Source: Gemmatimonadota bacterium
GTDB lineage: Bacteria > Gemmatimonadota > Gemmatimonadetes > Gemmatimonadales > Gemmatimonadaceae
Direction of reading: 5' to 3'
Assembly (NCBI GenBank): GCA_021299375.1
Contig: JAJTGR010000043.1
Span: 1-49,508, forward strand
Length of the DNA: 49,508 nt
Shown: in pieces, positions 17,594 through 25,723 of the stretch
How positions within the stretch are numbered: position 1 is the first letter of the stretch
Layout of the letters: the number at the start of each line of letters is the position of its first letter
Made by a program: the position numbers and the translations under genes
The notes under the pieces: model-generated
Databases searched by the model: none
What the model was told of the DNA's origin: nothing
What the model saw: the letters and a program-made list of their open reading frames with translations, nothing else

Positions 17594-19236
17594 AGCGCCT
17601 CGTCACCACCGGCTCGCTGCTGCTTACCGCGTGGTTCACGGCGTGTGGCACGGCACCCACGCCGGCGCCTGCGCCGGCCGCGCAGCCCCGCACGCGCGCC
17701 GAACGGACCAACTTCACCGAGACCTCGTCGCACGCCGACGTGATCGCGTTCGTGGACTCCCTGCGGACCCTCGGCGCGCCCATCACGGTGACCGAGCTGG
17801 CCACGTCGCCCATGGGCAAGTCGGTGCCCCTGGTGATCGCCTCGCGGCCTCGCGTGGCCTCGCCCGAGGAGGCGCGGCGCCTCGGGCGGCCGGTGGTGTA
17901 CGTGCAGGCCAACATCCATGCCGGCGAGGTGGAGGGCAAGGAGGCCGTGCTCGCGCTGCTGCGCGACTGGTCGTTCGCCCGCAGTCCGACTGTGCTCGAC
18001 TCGCTGGTCGTGATCGTGGTTCCCATCTACAACGCCGACGGCAACGACAAGCTGGCGGCACAGGCCCGCAACCGGGGGGCGCAGAACGGTCCGGAGCTGA
18101 TCGGAGAGCGCCCGAACGGCATGGGGCTCGACCTCAATCGGGACTACATCAAGGCCGAAGCCCCCGAGACGCGCGGTGCTCTCGCGGCGTTCAATGCGTG
18201 GGAGCCGGATGTCTTCATGGACCTCCACACCACCAACGGCAGCTACCACGGCTACGCGCTCACCTATTCGCCGTCGCTGCATCCCGCCTCGCCGCTGGCG
18301 CCGTACGTGGCCGACACCCTGCTGCCGGAGATCCGTCGCCGCATGAAGGCGCGTCACGGGTTCGCGGTCTTCCCCTACGGCAACTTCACCTCGGCCGATG
18401 GCCGTGAGACCAACACCGCCGCCGAGAAGTCCGGGTGGTGGACGTACGAGCACAAGCCGCGCTTCGGCACCAACTACTACGGGCTGCGCGGGCCCATCAG
18501 CATCCTCAGCGAAGCGTACTCCCACGATCCGTTCGACCGGCGCGTGGCCAGCACGCGGGCCTTCGTGCAGGAGATCCTGTCGTACGTGGCGGAACAGCGC
18601 CGCGGCATCGCCGCCCGGGTGCAGCGCGGCGTGGCGGCGGCCACCCTTGGCGAACGGAGTGTCCGCGCCGTACCTGTGCGGTCGCGGTTCTTCTCGCGCC
18701 CCGATACCCAGGCCGTGCTGGTGGAACGGCTCGACCGGACGGGCGATTCCACCCGCACGCAGCCCGGCGTGCCGATCGGCATCCGGCGCTCGGGTGTCAT
18801 CACCGCCCAGCGCATGCCGGTGGTCGACCGTTTCGAGGCGGCGCTCACACAGGCCCCGGCCCCGTACGGGTACGTCCTGGGTCCCGAATGGGCCAAGGCG
18901 GCCGACCTGCTGCGGGCCCACGGGGTGCGCGTGGAAACGCTGCCGGCGCCGGCGACGGCGACCCTCCAGGTGTTCGTGGTCGATTCGGTGGCGATCGCGG
19001 CCCGCCCGTTTCAGGGGCATCGGGAGGCCACCGTCACCGGGGCGTGGCGTGACGTCACCAGGCAACTGCCGGCCGGCACGTTCCGGGTCGCCCCGGGCAC
19101 CGCGCGGGATCTGCTGGCCGTGCTGCTGCTGGAGCCCCAGAGCGATGATGGGCTGCTCACCTGGAACGTCTTCGACTCCGCCCTCGGAAAGGGGAGCGAG
19201 GCGCCGGTGGCGCGTCTGGTCGCCCCCCTCCGTTAG
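17590..19236 (+). CDS. M14-family metallopeptidase lipoprotein
   Basis: Zinc carboxypeptidase-fold protein of 548 aa. The N-terminus KRLVTTGSLLLTAWFTACG is a lipoprotein signal with the lipid Cys near residue 18, so the protein is probably anchored in the periplasm or outer membrane. Zinc ligands fit HxxE...H: NIHAGEVEGKEAV (about 105) and VFMDLHTTNGSYHGYA (about 215). The general-base Glu fits SILSEAYSHDPFDRR. The C-terminal 200 residues form a second domain without recognised motifs. The start is GTG 17590, overlapping the previous stop. Members trim peptides or peptidoglycan, but the substrate here is unknown. Confidence 0.87.
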   Translation: MKRLVTTGSLLLTAWFTACGTAPTPAPAPAAQPRTRAERTNFTETSSHADVIAFVDSLRTLGAPITVTELATSPMGKSVPLVIASRPRVASPEEARRLGRPVVYVQANIHAGEVEGKEAVLALLRDWSFARSPTVLDSLVVIVVPIYNADGNDKLAAQARNRGAQNGPELIGERPNGMGLDLNRDYIKAEAPETRGALAAFNAWEPDVFMDLHTTNGSYHGYALTYSPSLHPASPLAPYVADTLLPEIRRRMKARHGFAVFPYGNFTSADGRETNTAAEKSGWWTYEHKPRFGTNYYGLRGPISILSEAYSHDPFDRRVASTRAFVQEILSYVAEQRRGIAARVQRGVAAATLGERSVRAVPVRSRFFSRPDTQAVLVERLDRTGDSTRTQPGVPIGIRRSGVITAQRMPVVDRFEAALTQAPAPYGYVLGPEWAKAADLLRAHGVRVETLPAPATATLQVFVVDSVAIAARPFQGHREATVTGAWRDVTRQLPAGTFRVAPGTARDLLAVLLLEPQSDDGLLTWNVFDSALGKGSEAPVARLVAPLR

Positions 19237-19239
19237 TTT
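19234..19239 (+). promoter_or_regulatory. -10 element (TAGTTT), leaderless arrangement
   Basis: TAGTTT sits exactly six bases before ATG 19246, with no Shine-Dalgarno sequence. It overlaps the end of the peptidase gene, so proline dehydrogenase may have its own promoter. Confidence 0.4.
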
Positions 19240-19245
19240 ACCGCC

Positions 19246-20175
19246 ATGCTCCGCTCGTCCCTGCTCTATCTCTCGCGCCAGCAGCGCATTTTCGACTTCG
19301 TCAAGAACGTCGGCTTCGCGCGCCAGATGGCCTCGCGCTTCGTGGCCGGCGAGACCATCACCACCGCCATCGAGGCGGTGGCGCGCCTCAACGACCATGG
19401 CATCACGGCGTCGCTCGACCTGCTCGGGGAGAGTGTCACCAGTGAGGCCGAGGCGCGCGAGACGGGACGGCAGTATCTGGAGATCCTCGACCGCATCGCG
19501 GCGCGGAAGCTCCACGCGAATGTGTCGGTCAAGCTCACCGCGCTGGGGCAGGACATCTCCGACGAGCTCGGCGTGGAAGTGGTGCGCGAGGTGCTGACGC
19601 GGGCGAAGCAGTACGAGAGCTTCGTGCGCCTCGACATGGAGTCGAGCGCCTACACGGACCGCACGCTCGACACGTTCGAGCAGCGGCTCTATCCGGACTT
19701 CCGGGACCACGTCGGCATCGTGCTGCAGAGCGCCCTGCGCCGCACGCTCGATGACGTGGACCGGGCCAACCGGCTGCAATGCCGGGTGCGGCTCTGCAAG
19801 GGCGCGTATCTCGAGCCCGCAGACGTGGCATTCCCCGAGAAGGCCGACGTCGACCGCAACTACGTGGTGGCCATGCACCGCCTCATGGAGCATGGCCGCT
19901 ATCCTGGCATTGCCACGCACGACGAGGCGATCATCGCCGAGGCCAAACGCTTCGCACAGGAGCGGGGCATCGCCTCCGACCGCTTCGAATTCCAGATGCT
20001 CTACGGTGTGCGCCGCGACCTGCAGGAGCAGATCGTGAAGGAGGGCTACCGCATGCGCGTCTACGTGCCCTTCGGCAGCCAGTGGTACCCCTACCTCATG
20101 CGGCGCCTCGCCGAACGCCCCGCCAACATCGCGTTCATGGCCGGCAACATCGTGAAGGAGACGTTGCACCGCTGA
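19246..20175 (+). CDS. Proline dehydrogenase (monofunctional)
   Basis: FAD-dependent (beta-alpha)8-barrel enzyme of 309 aa that oxidises proline to pyrroline-5-carboxylate and delivers electrons to the quinone pool. Signatures: NVSVKLTALGQDISDELG, YESFVRLDMESSAYTDRTLD, GIVLQSALRRTLDDVD, CRVRLCKGAYLEP, YPGIATHDEAII, RFEFQMLYGVRRDLQ, and the C-terminal active-site helix YVPFGSQWYPYLMRRLAERP. It is the stand-alone type, not the PutA fusion; no pyrroline-5-carboxylate dehydrogenase is next to it. A small unknown gene and rsgA follow closely. Confidence 0.93.
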   Translation: MLRSSLLYLSRQQRIFDFVKNVGFARQMASRFVAGETITTAIEAVARLNDHGITASLDLLGESVTSEAEARETGRQYLEILDRIAARKLHANVSVKLTALGQDISDELGVEVVREVLTRAKQYESFVRLDMESSAYTDRTLDTFEQRLYPDFRDHVGIVLQSALRRTLDDVDRANRLQCRVRLCKGAYLEPADVAFPEKADVDRNYVVAMHRLMEHGRYPGIATHDEAIIAEAKRFAQERGIASDRFEFQMLYGVRRDLQEQIVKEGYRMRVYVPFGSQWYPYLMRRLAERPANIAFMAGNIVKETLHR

Positions 20176-20182
20176 GGCCCGC

Positions 20183-20536
20183 ATGACGGAGCATCACGGG
20201 CATCATCACCCGCCGGATCACGGCGCCGGCGATGAACGCACCCTCGGCGGGTACATGGCCGTGCACAAGCGCCCCGCGGCGTTCGAGGGGGTGGATGGGC
20301 GGTCCTACTCCGCCGACATCCTCACCGATACCACGGGCGATCGCCAGGCGCCGTGGGGCGCGTATCTGTTCTTCGTGCGCTGGGGGCCGGGTGAGCCGGA
20401 GGTGCAGGGGCACCTCGAAACGGGATTCCTGGTCACGGGCACGAGTGAGGCGGTCGTGCGGCATCAGCTCGGGCAGATGCAACTGGCCACCGTGAAGGCC
20501 ACCCTCGACGGCCTCATTCGCGGTGTGCCGGCGTGA
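20183..20536 (+). CDS. Hypothetical protein with His-rich N-terminus
   Basis: The protein has 117 aa and begins MTEHHGHHHPPDHGAGDE, seven His in the first 13 residues, which could bind a metal. The rest reads as a small mixed alpha/beta domain (WGAYLFFVRWGPGEPEVQG, GFLVTGTSEAVVRHQLGQM). No signal peptide and no family recognised. It lies 7 bp after the proline dehydrogenase gene, and its TGA overlaps the GTG of rsgA, so it is probably expressed with both. Codon use is like its neighbours. Confidence 0.62.
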   Translation: MTEHHGHHHPPDHGAGDERTLGGYMAVHKRPAAFEGVDGRSYSADILTDTTGDRQAPWGAYLFFVRWGPGEPEVQGHLETGFLVTGTSEAVVRHQLGQMQLATVKATLDGLIRGVPA

Positions 20537-21492
20537 ATGACACACCCGGCGTCACGGAGCCGGCGATCGGGGCGCCCGAGGCCGACGGGGTCGTCGTGCA
20601 GGGCACGGGCGGAGTGTGGGAGGTCCGGACCGACGATGCCCGATCGGTGTCCGCATCGCTTCGCGGACGGCTCAAGCATGAGGCGCACGGCGCGCTCAAG
20701 CTGGCCGTCGGTGACCGCGTGACGGTCGTGCGTGACCGCAGCGAAGGGGCAGCGTGGAGCATCACGCGCATCCACACTCGGCGCAGCAAGCTGGCGCGAC
20801 GGGCCCCCGGCGGTGCGCGCGGGGAACGCGTCGTGGTGGCCAATCTCGACCAGGTGCTGGCGGTGTTCGCCGCCGCGCGCCCGGAGCCGCATCCCCGCAT
20901 GCTCGACCGCTTTCTCGTCATCGCCGAGGCCAATGGTCTCGCGGCGCGCATCGTGGTCAACAAGTGCGACCTCGTGCCGCCGGCAGCAGCTCGGGCGCTG
21001 TTCGCCGAGCAGGAGGCCGCCGGCTATCCCGTGCACTACACCAGCGTGGTCACCGGCGAAGGGGTCGATGAGCTGCGGGCCGAACTCGCGGGCCGGAGCT
21101 CCGCGCTCTCCGGCCCCTCCGGCGTGGGCAAGTCCTCGCTCATGAACACGCTGTTTCCCGGGCTCGACCTGCGGACGGCGGCCATCAGCGAGAGCGTGAA
21201 CAAGGGCCGTCACACGACGGTGGGCGCGGTCCTGCACCCGTTGCCCGGGGGCGGTTTCCTGGCCGACACGCCCGGACTGCGTGAGGTGGGGCTGTGGGGC
21301 ATCGAGGCCCGCGACATTCCGGCGTGCTTTCCCGAGTTCCGCAGGCTGCTGGACCGCTGCCGGTTCGCCGATTGTACGCACACCGTGGAGCCGGGGTGTG
21401 CCATCCGTGATGCCGTGGCCAGCGGCGCGGTCGCGCGCGGGCGCTACGCCAGCTACGTGAAGTTGCGCGACGAGCTGCAGGGGGTCGCGTGA
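20533..21492 (+). CDS. rsgA: Ribosome small-subunit-dependent GTPase A
   Basis: Circularly permuted GTPase of 319 aa that acts in late 30S subunit maturation. Order of parts: OB-fold (about 15-80); G4 NKCD (about 142); G1 GPSGVGKSSLMNTLF (about 195); switch region with GRHTTVGAVL; G3 DTPGLREVG (about 247); and a zinc knuckle (CRFADCTHTVEPGC, about 277-290). The start is GTG 20533, overlapping the preceding stop. Length is normal. Confidence 0.93.
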   Translation: MNDTPGVTEPAIGAPEADGVVVQGTGGVWEVRTDDARSVSASLRGRLKHEAHGALKLAVGDRVTVVRDRSEGAAWSITRIHTRRSKLARRAPGGARGERVVVANLDQVLAVFAAARPEPHPRMLDRFLVIAEANGLAARIVVNKCDLVPPAAARALFAEQEAAGYPVHYTSVVTGEGVDELRAELAGRSSALSGPSGVGKSSLMNTLFPGLDLRTAAISESVNKGRHTTVGAVLHPLPGGGFLADTPGLREVGLWGIEARDIPACFPEFRRLLDRCRFADCTHTVEPGCAIRDAVASGAVARGRYASYVKLRDELQGVA

Positions 21493-21854
21493 GGGTGCGG
21501 GCGGCGCGTGGATGGACGGTGCTCTGGCTCGGAATGGCGGCGTCGGTGTCTGCGCAGACCTCGCCGGCGTCCGATGCGCTGCAGTGCGAGTCGGTCGTCC
21601 GCCGCACCGTGGCGCCCGCCGATCGCGCTGCGGTCGAGCGACGCAGTGCGGCCCGCCCTGAACTGCCGCTCGCCAGCTTCCTGCGGGGCTGCCTGCTCAT
21701 GGGCGAGGGGCGTTTCAACAAGGCCGCCGACCAGTTCGAGCGGGCATCGGCCCGGGAAGCCCGCTGACTGCAGCATCGTGGCGATGTGGCGGCTGCCGAG
21801 CGCGACCTCCGTAGCCTCGTGCGGCTTGCACCCGACAGCGCGCCACTGCCCTGA
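21489..21854 (+). pseudogene. Secreted TPR-like protein gene, apparently shrunken and interrupted
   Basis: A GTG overlapping the rsgA stop opens a 92-codon frame with signal peptide VRAARGWTVLWLGMAASVSA, then a TPR-like start (LASFLRGCLLMGEGRFNKAA, DQFERASAREA). It stops at TGA 21765-21767. The same frame continues after the stop with RGDVAAAERDLRSLVRLAPD and ends at 21854, which reads like the last repeat of a tetratricopeptide protein. The simplest view is a TPR gene that lost its middle and gained a stop. A genuine 92-aa secreted protein is the alternative. Confidence 0.5.
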
Positions 21855-21965
21855 GCGCATGGAGAAACCGGCGTCAGCGCACCGGGCGCGCTGTACCCGC
21901 GGTGGCATCACGCTGTTGGGCTTCGCGACGGGGCTTCGCGCGAGACGAGCGTCCGATGCCGCCGG

Positions 21966-22703
21966 CTACTTCGCGCGAATCGTGCCGAGGCCCCCGTCGA
22001 CTCCGTACACCTGCCCCGTGACCCAGGTGGCGTCCGGCCCGAGCAGGAACGCCATGCAGGCGGCCACGTCGTCCGGCTGTCCCACTCGGCCCAGTGCATG
22101 CATGGCCTGTGAGGCGGCGAGCGCCGGTGCCGAGGCCGTGATCCGCGCCGTGAGCGGCGTATCCACGAGCCCCGGGGCGACGGCGTTCACGCGCAGGTTC
22201 CGCCCGGCGTAGGTCGCCGCTGCCGACAGCACGAGCCCCTGCACGCCGCCCTTGGCGGCCGCAATCGCCTCGTGGTTGGCCAGCCCGATGCGTGCTGCCG
22301 CCGTGCTGCACAGCACGATGCTGCCGCCCTGCGGCATCGTCCGCGCCGCCGCCCGCACCACACCGAACGCAGACGTGAGGTTCTGCGCCATGACCTGCTG
22401 GAACTCCTCGAACTTCGTGAGGTGGGCCGGCTTGAGCAGCAAGGAGCCCACGCAATTGGCGACGCCCCCGAGTGCCCCGTAATGCGCGACCGCGGCATCG
22501 GTCACCCGGTCGATCTCGCCCCAGTCGGTGGCGTCCGCCGCGGCGAATGGGGCTCCAAGCTCCGCGGCGAGGGCCGACAACGGCTCCTCTCTGCGAGCCG
22601 AAAGGAATACCGGCGTTCCGGCCGCCCGCAGGCGTCGGGCGAGCTGGGCACCGATGCCACCGGTGGCACCGAAAAGGAGAACCGCGTGCGATGTCTGGGA
22701 CAT
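21966..22703 (-). CDS. SDR-family oxidoreductase, catalytic Tyr replaced
   Basis: Short-chain dehydrogenase/reductase of 245 aa. The cofactor site is VLLFGATGGIGAQLARRL (about residues 8-25), and NLTSAF near residue 110 fits the structural Asn region. The catalytic segment reads SIVLCSTAAARIG then LANHEAIAAAKGG. Ser and Lys are in place, but the residue four before Lys is Ile, not Tyr. The C-terminus (RVNAVAPGLVDTPLTARI, GQVYGVDGGLG) is typical. Activity as a normal dehydrogenase is doubtful; the NHEAIAAAK variant may define a subgroup with another chemistry. It lies alone between the TPR remnant and a secreted protein gene on the same strand. Confidence 0.8.
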   Translation of the reverse strand: MSQTSHAVLLFGATGGIGAQLARRLRAAGTPVFLSARREEPLSALAAELGAPFAAADATDWGEIDRVTDAAVAHYGALGGVANCVGSLLLKPAHLTKFEEFQQVMAQNLTSAFGVVRAAARTMPQGGSIVLCSTAAARIGLANHEAIAAAKGGVQGLVLSAAATYAGRNLRVNAVAPGLVDTPLTARITASAPALAASQAMHALGRVGQPDDVAACMAFLLGPDATWVTGQVYGVDGGLGTIRAK

Positions 22704-22739
22704 GCACGCGGAACTCGGGTGCGGCGCCGACAGTTCCCA

Positions 22740-23672
22740 TTACCAATCCTTCAAGTCGCTCCAGCTGCTCCAGCGCAGCGACTCGCCCTTGAAGTACGGC
22801 GTGAGCCGCTTGATGTCGACGGCGTTCGCCGCAAGCGCGGCCTCCTCTTCGGCCGTGAACACGCCCTGCCCGCCGGTCTTGAGGGTCGGGTCTTCCTGCT
22901 TGAGGGCCCACAGGGCGATGCGTTCGCGGATGAGGCCGTACTGCTGCCGCGTGAGCTGTTCCTTCACGACGTCGGCCGGCTCGAAGGTGTCGTTCGCGTC
23001 GCTGACCGCCCCGCGCGCACTCGCCTCTCGCGCCTCGTACACCGCTGCCTGCGCGGCAATGATCGGGGCCGGCGTGAAGTCAATCGTGCACTTGCCGCCC
23101 ATGGTCATGACGGCGCTGCGCTTGAGGAGCACGTTCACCGTGTCCTGCAGGAAGAGCGTCGCCCGCTGGTCGTTGCGCTGCCTCGCCGCGTTCAGTCGAC
23201 GCTGCACGGCCGTTGCCTGATCCTGCAGGCGCGTCAGCTCGGCGATGGTCTTGTCCGAAAGCGACACCGCCGGCTTCTCGTTGAACGCCGTGACCACACT
23301 GTCACCGCAGGCCGTGCTGGTCGCGGCTCTGGCACTGAACTCCCGAGTGACCAGAGCGAGCTCCCGACGTTTCTGCGCCTCGGCGATCAGGGGCTGCAGG
23401 CTCGCCACCACCAGCGCCACGCGATCGGTGGTCAGCTTCGTGTCGGCGGGCTTGGCCGACGTCGAGCCGGATGCGGCGCCCGTACTCTTCGCTGCCGCGG
23501 CGGTCGTGGAGTCTTTCTTGGCGGCGAGCTTGTCCTCGGTCGCCCTTTTCACGGCGTCGGCGCCCATTTTCCTGAGCCGTCCGAGCTGTGCCTCGGCGGG
23601 TGACGCCACCAACGTGAGCAACAGCCCGCTGAGAACGACCCCGGGTCGGGTACTGAGGAAAACGTTCGGCAT
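22740..23672 (-). CDS. Secreted protein of unknown function, low-complexity Ala/Lys/Thr N-terminal region
   Basis: The protein has 310 aa. The signal peptide is PGVVLSGLLLTLVASPAEA, ending at AEAQ. A charged stretch (RATEDKLAAKKDSTTAAAA) and a Ser/Thr/Ala linker follow. Then a largely helical domain has two Cys (STACGDSVV and GGKCTIDF) that could pair. C-terminal features: QQYGLIRERIALWALK and LTPYFKGESLRWSSWSDL. I recognise no family. ATG 23672 is preferred over the longer frame because the signal peptide begins there. Location is probably periplasm. Confidence 0.6.
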   Translation of the reverse strand: MPNVFLSTRPGVVLSGLLLTLVASPAEAQLGRLRKMGADAVKRATEDKLAAKKDSTTAAAAKSTGAASGSTSAKPADTKLTTDRVALVVASLQPLIAEAQKRRELALVTREFSARAATSTACGDSVVTAFNEKPAVSLSDKTIAELTRLQDQATAVQRRLNAARQRNDQRATLFLQDTVNVLLKRSAVMTMGGKCTIDFTPAPIIAAQAAVYEAREASARGAVSDANDTFEPADVVKEQLTRQQYGLIRERIALWALKQEDPTLKTGGQGVFTAEEEAALAANAVDIKRLTPYFKGESLRWSSWSDLKDW

Positions 23673-23703
23673 GGCAGGTTCCGGTGAAGGGACTGTACGG
23701 AAA

Positions 23704-24216
23704 TCAACGCCGGGCCGGTTTGGGCGCAAGCACACCCACCGGCCTCGCCACGAAGGCCAGCGGCACAGGCCGCAGGCCGGGCCACGGCCGCATGCTCGCG
23801 GCGTCGCGCACCAGCCGTCGGGCAGAGAGCCCGCCGTCGAGTCTCACGGCGATGGTGTCAGCCGCACCCAGCGCCGCGGGGACACGGCCATGCTCGAGCC
23901 GCTGCGGGGAGCTCGGCAGCGCCTCGAGCCACCCGCCCCGGGCTCGGGCCAGGGCGATTTCGGCGCTGATCATGGTCGCCCGCACCTGGCGTGATCCGAG
24001 CACACGGGGCCACTCGGCCCAGGGCATGGAGGCGTGGTGCCAGGCGAGTGACGGCAGCGCAGCCGGCACCGGGACACAGGCGTCCGACAGCGGCCTGCAA
24101 TCGACCTCGCGCAAGACCGGCGGCGCGGCAGCGCGCGGCGGCGCTGCCGCAATACATGGCGCGAGCCCCAGCAGGAGCCCGCACACCGCCACGCGCCGCG
24201 TGTCGTGGTGCCCCAT
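23704..24216 (-). CDS. Small secreted protein of unknown function
   Basis: The protein has 170 aa and begins MGHHDTRRVAVCGLLLGLAP, followed by CIAAAPP: a Sec signal or lipoprotein-like start. The body is Ala/Arg/Pro-rich with a Cys pair (EVDCRPLSDACVPV). The middle (QVRATMISAEIALARARGGW) is helical. No family recognised. The longer open frame (to 24267) lacks a signal-like start, so ATG 24216 is chosen. It lies downstream of the pdxH 3'-end duplication. Confidence 0.5.
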   Translation of the reverse strand: MGHHDTRRVAVCGLLLGLAPCIAAAPPRAAAPPVLREVDCRPLSDACVPVPAALPSLAWHHASMPWAEWPRVLGSRQVRATMISAEIALARARGGWLEALPSSPQRLEHGRVPAALGAADTIAVRLDGGLSARRLVRDAASMRPWPGLRPVPLAFVARPVGVLAPKPARR

Positions 24217-24286
24217 CGACCCGCAACTCAAGACCGGGAGGTGCCGCCCGCCAGAGCCGGCGACCACCGTCAGTGTGCAGGCCTCA

Positions 24287-24368
24287 ACCCAAGAATGCCG
24301 TTCAGGGCGAGAGTTGCCGCTTCACCGACCCAAGACTGCCGTTCAGGGCGAGAGTCGCCGCTTCACCC
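24287..24368. repeat. 41-bp tandem duplication including the pdxH 3' end
   Basis: Two adjacent 41-bp copies (24287-24327 and 24328-24368) differ at only a few positions. The right copy holds the last codons and TGA of pdxH; the left copy is a non-coding echo of them lying just beyond the stop. Each copy contains the core GCCGTTCAGGGCGAGAGT. Confidence 0.85.
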
Positions 24369-24978
24369 ACGCACCCGCCTCCCGGCGGAACTGCACCCGG
24401 TCGTGCAGCCGGCTCGGGCGCCCCTGCCAGAATTCGATCTCCTCGGGCACCACCCGGAATCCGCCCCAGTGCTCGGGGAGGGGAACGCTTCCCCCGCTGA
24501 ATCGGGTCGCGTTCTCGGCGAGCCGCACCTCGAGTTCGGCGCGCGAGGTCAGGACACTGCTTTGCGTCGAGGTCCAGGCCCCGATGCGGCTCGGCAGTGG
24601 CCGCGACTCGAAGTAGGTGGCCGCTTCGTCGCGACTCACCCGCTGTACCGCGCCATTGATGCGCACCTGCCGCTCGAGCTCCGCCCAGAAGAAGCAAAGC
24701 GATGCACATGGATTGTCGGCAAGCTCGCGCCCCTTGCGGCTGCGGTAATCCGTGTAGAACACGAAGCCGCGCTGGTCGACACCCTTGAGCAGGACAATGC
24801 GGGCCGAGGGATACGCATCGGGTGTCGCAGTGGCCAGGCACATGGCGTTCGGCTCGACCACTTCGGCCTGAATGGCCTCCTCGAACCACGCGGTGAACTG
24901 GAGGATGGGGTCGTCGGCCACGTCGTGTTCGGAGAGCGCGTGGCGCTGATATTCCTTGCGGAGGTCGGCGATGGACAT
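24343..24978 (-). CDS. pdxH: Pyridoxamine/pyridoxine 5'-phosphate oxidase
   Basis: FMN enzyme of 211 aa that makes pyridoxal 5'-phosphate from PNP or PMP in the cytosol. Signatures: MSIADLRKEYQRHALSEHDV, ARIVLLKGVDQRGFVFYTDY then RSRKG (FMN phosphate site), RQVRINGAVQRVSRDEAATY, and the C-terminal substrate segment ending FRREAGAWVKRRLSP. ATG 24978 is set by homology; the open frame extends 33 codons further into the divergent promoter region. PLP is the cofactor of BioF and BioA encoded nearby. The last codons lie in a 41-bp tandem duplication. Confidence 0.92.
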   Translation of the reverse strand: MSIADLRKEYQRHALSEHDVADDPILQFTAWFEEAIQAEVVEPNAMCLATATPDAYPSARIVLLKGVDQRGFVFYTDYRSRKGRELADNPCASLCFFWAELERQVRINGAVQRVSRDEAATYFESRPLPSRIGAWTSTQSSVLTSRAELEVRLAENATRFSGGSVPLPEHWGGFRVVPEEIEFWQGRPSRLHDRVQFRREAGAWVKRRLSP

Positions 24979-25038
24979 GCGAAGCCGGTCGAGTCGAAGG
25001 GAATCGGTCGGGCCCTGCAGGAGCCCGACCCTGTAACG

Positions 25039-25044
25039 TACACT
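25039..25044 (+). promoter_or_regulatory. Possible -10 (TACACT) for the DsbA-family gene
   Basis: TACACT lies seven bases before ATG 25052. This would give a nearly leaderless transcript. Weak evidence on its own. Confidence 0.3.
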
Positions 25045-25051
25045 CCATGGT

Positions 25052-25723
25052 ATGGGATCCACGACGACCGCGCGCACGATCGCGCTCGAGCTCTACGCCG
25101 ACCTGGTGTGCCCCTGGTGCTGGATCGGTGACCGGCGCCTGTGCGCGGCCATTGCGCAGGTGCAGGCGGCACACCCTGCGGTGCACTTCGACTTGACGTG
25201 GCGGCCGTTCCAGCTCGACCCCACGGTGCCGGCGGCGGGCCGACCATGGGCGGAGGTCATCGAGCAGAAGTTCGGTGGTCGCGCCAATGCCGACCCCATC
25301 TTCGCCCGGGTGGCCGAGGCGGGGCAGGCAGACGGCATCGCGTTCGCCTTCGACCGTATCACCACTGCTCCCAACACGGCGCGCGGCCACGGGCTCGTGC
25401 TTCACGCCCAGCAGACCGGGCGCGATCCGCGGCCGCTCGTGGAGGCGCTGTTCGCGGCGTACTTCGCCGACGGAGAGGACCTCGGCAACCACAACACGCT
25501 CATGCGCATCGCCGCGGCCCACGGCGTACCGGAGGCCGAGGCGCGCGAGGTGCTTCGCAGTGGCCGCTACGACGTCGACGTGCAGCAGAGCCAGCGCGAA
25601 GCCGCCCGTCTGGGCATCCGTGGCGTGCCGTTCCTCGTGCTCGAGGGGCAATACGGCGTGAGCGGAGCGCAGCCGGTCGAGGTATACACACAGGCGCTGG
25701 CTCGGGTACTGCTGACGGCGTAA
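25052..25723 (+). CDS. DsbA-family (FrnE-like) oxidoreductase
   Basis: Thioredoxin-fold protein of 223 aa with Cys20-Pro-Trp-Cys23 in LYADLVCPWCWIGDRRL, a helical insertion, and the cis-Pro loop IRGVPFLVLEGQYGVSGAQP. It has no signal peptide, so it belongs to the cytosolic FrnE/2-hydroxychromene isomerase-like branch and not to periplasmic DsbA. The substrate is unknown. It is divergent from pdxH and followed by a large minisatellite that begins at its stop codon. Confidence 0.87.
   Translation: MGSTTTARTIALELYADLVCPWCWIGDRRLCAAIAQVQAAHPAVHFDLTWRPFQLDPTVPAAGRPWAEVIEQKFGGRANADPIFARVAEAGQADGIAFAFDRITTAPNTARGHGLVLHAQQTGRDPRPLVEALFAAYFADGEDLGNHNTLMRIAAAHGVPEAEAREVLRSGRYDVDVQQSQREAARLGIRGVPFLVLEGQYGVSGAQPVEVYTQALARVLLTA

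Noticed and set aside
17512-20184. 890-aa minus-strand open frame
   Set aside because: It lies opposite the M14 peptidase and proline dehydrogenase genes, has no recognised motif, and is explained by GC-rich codon bias.
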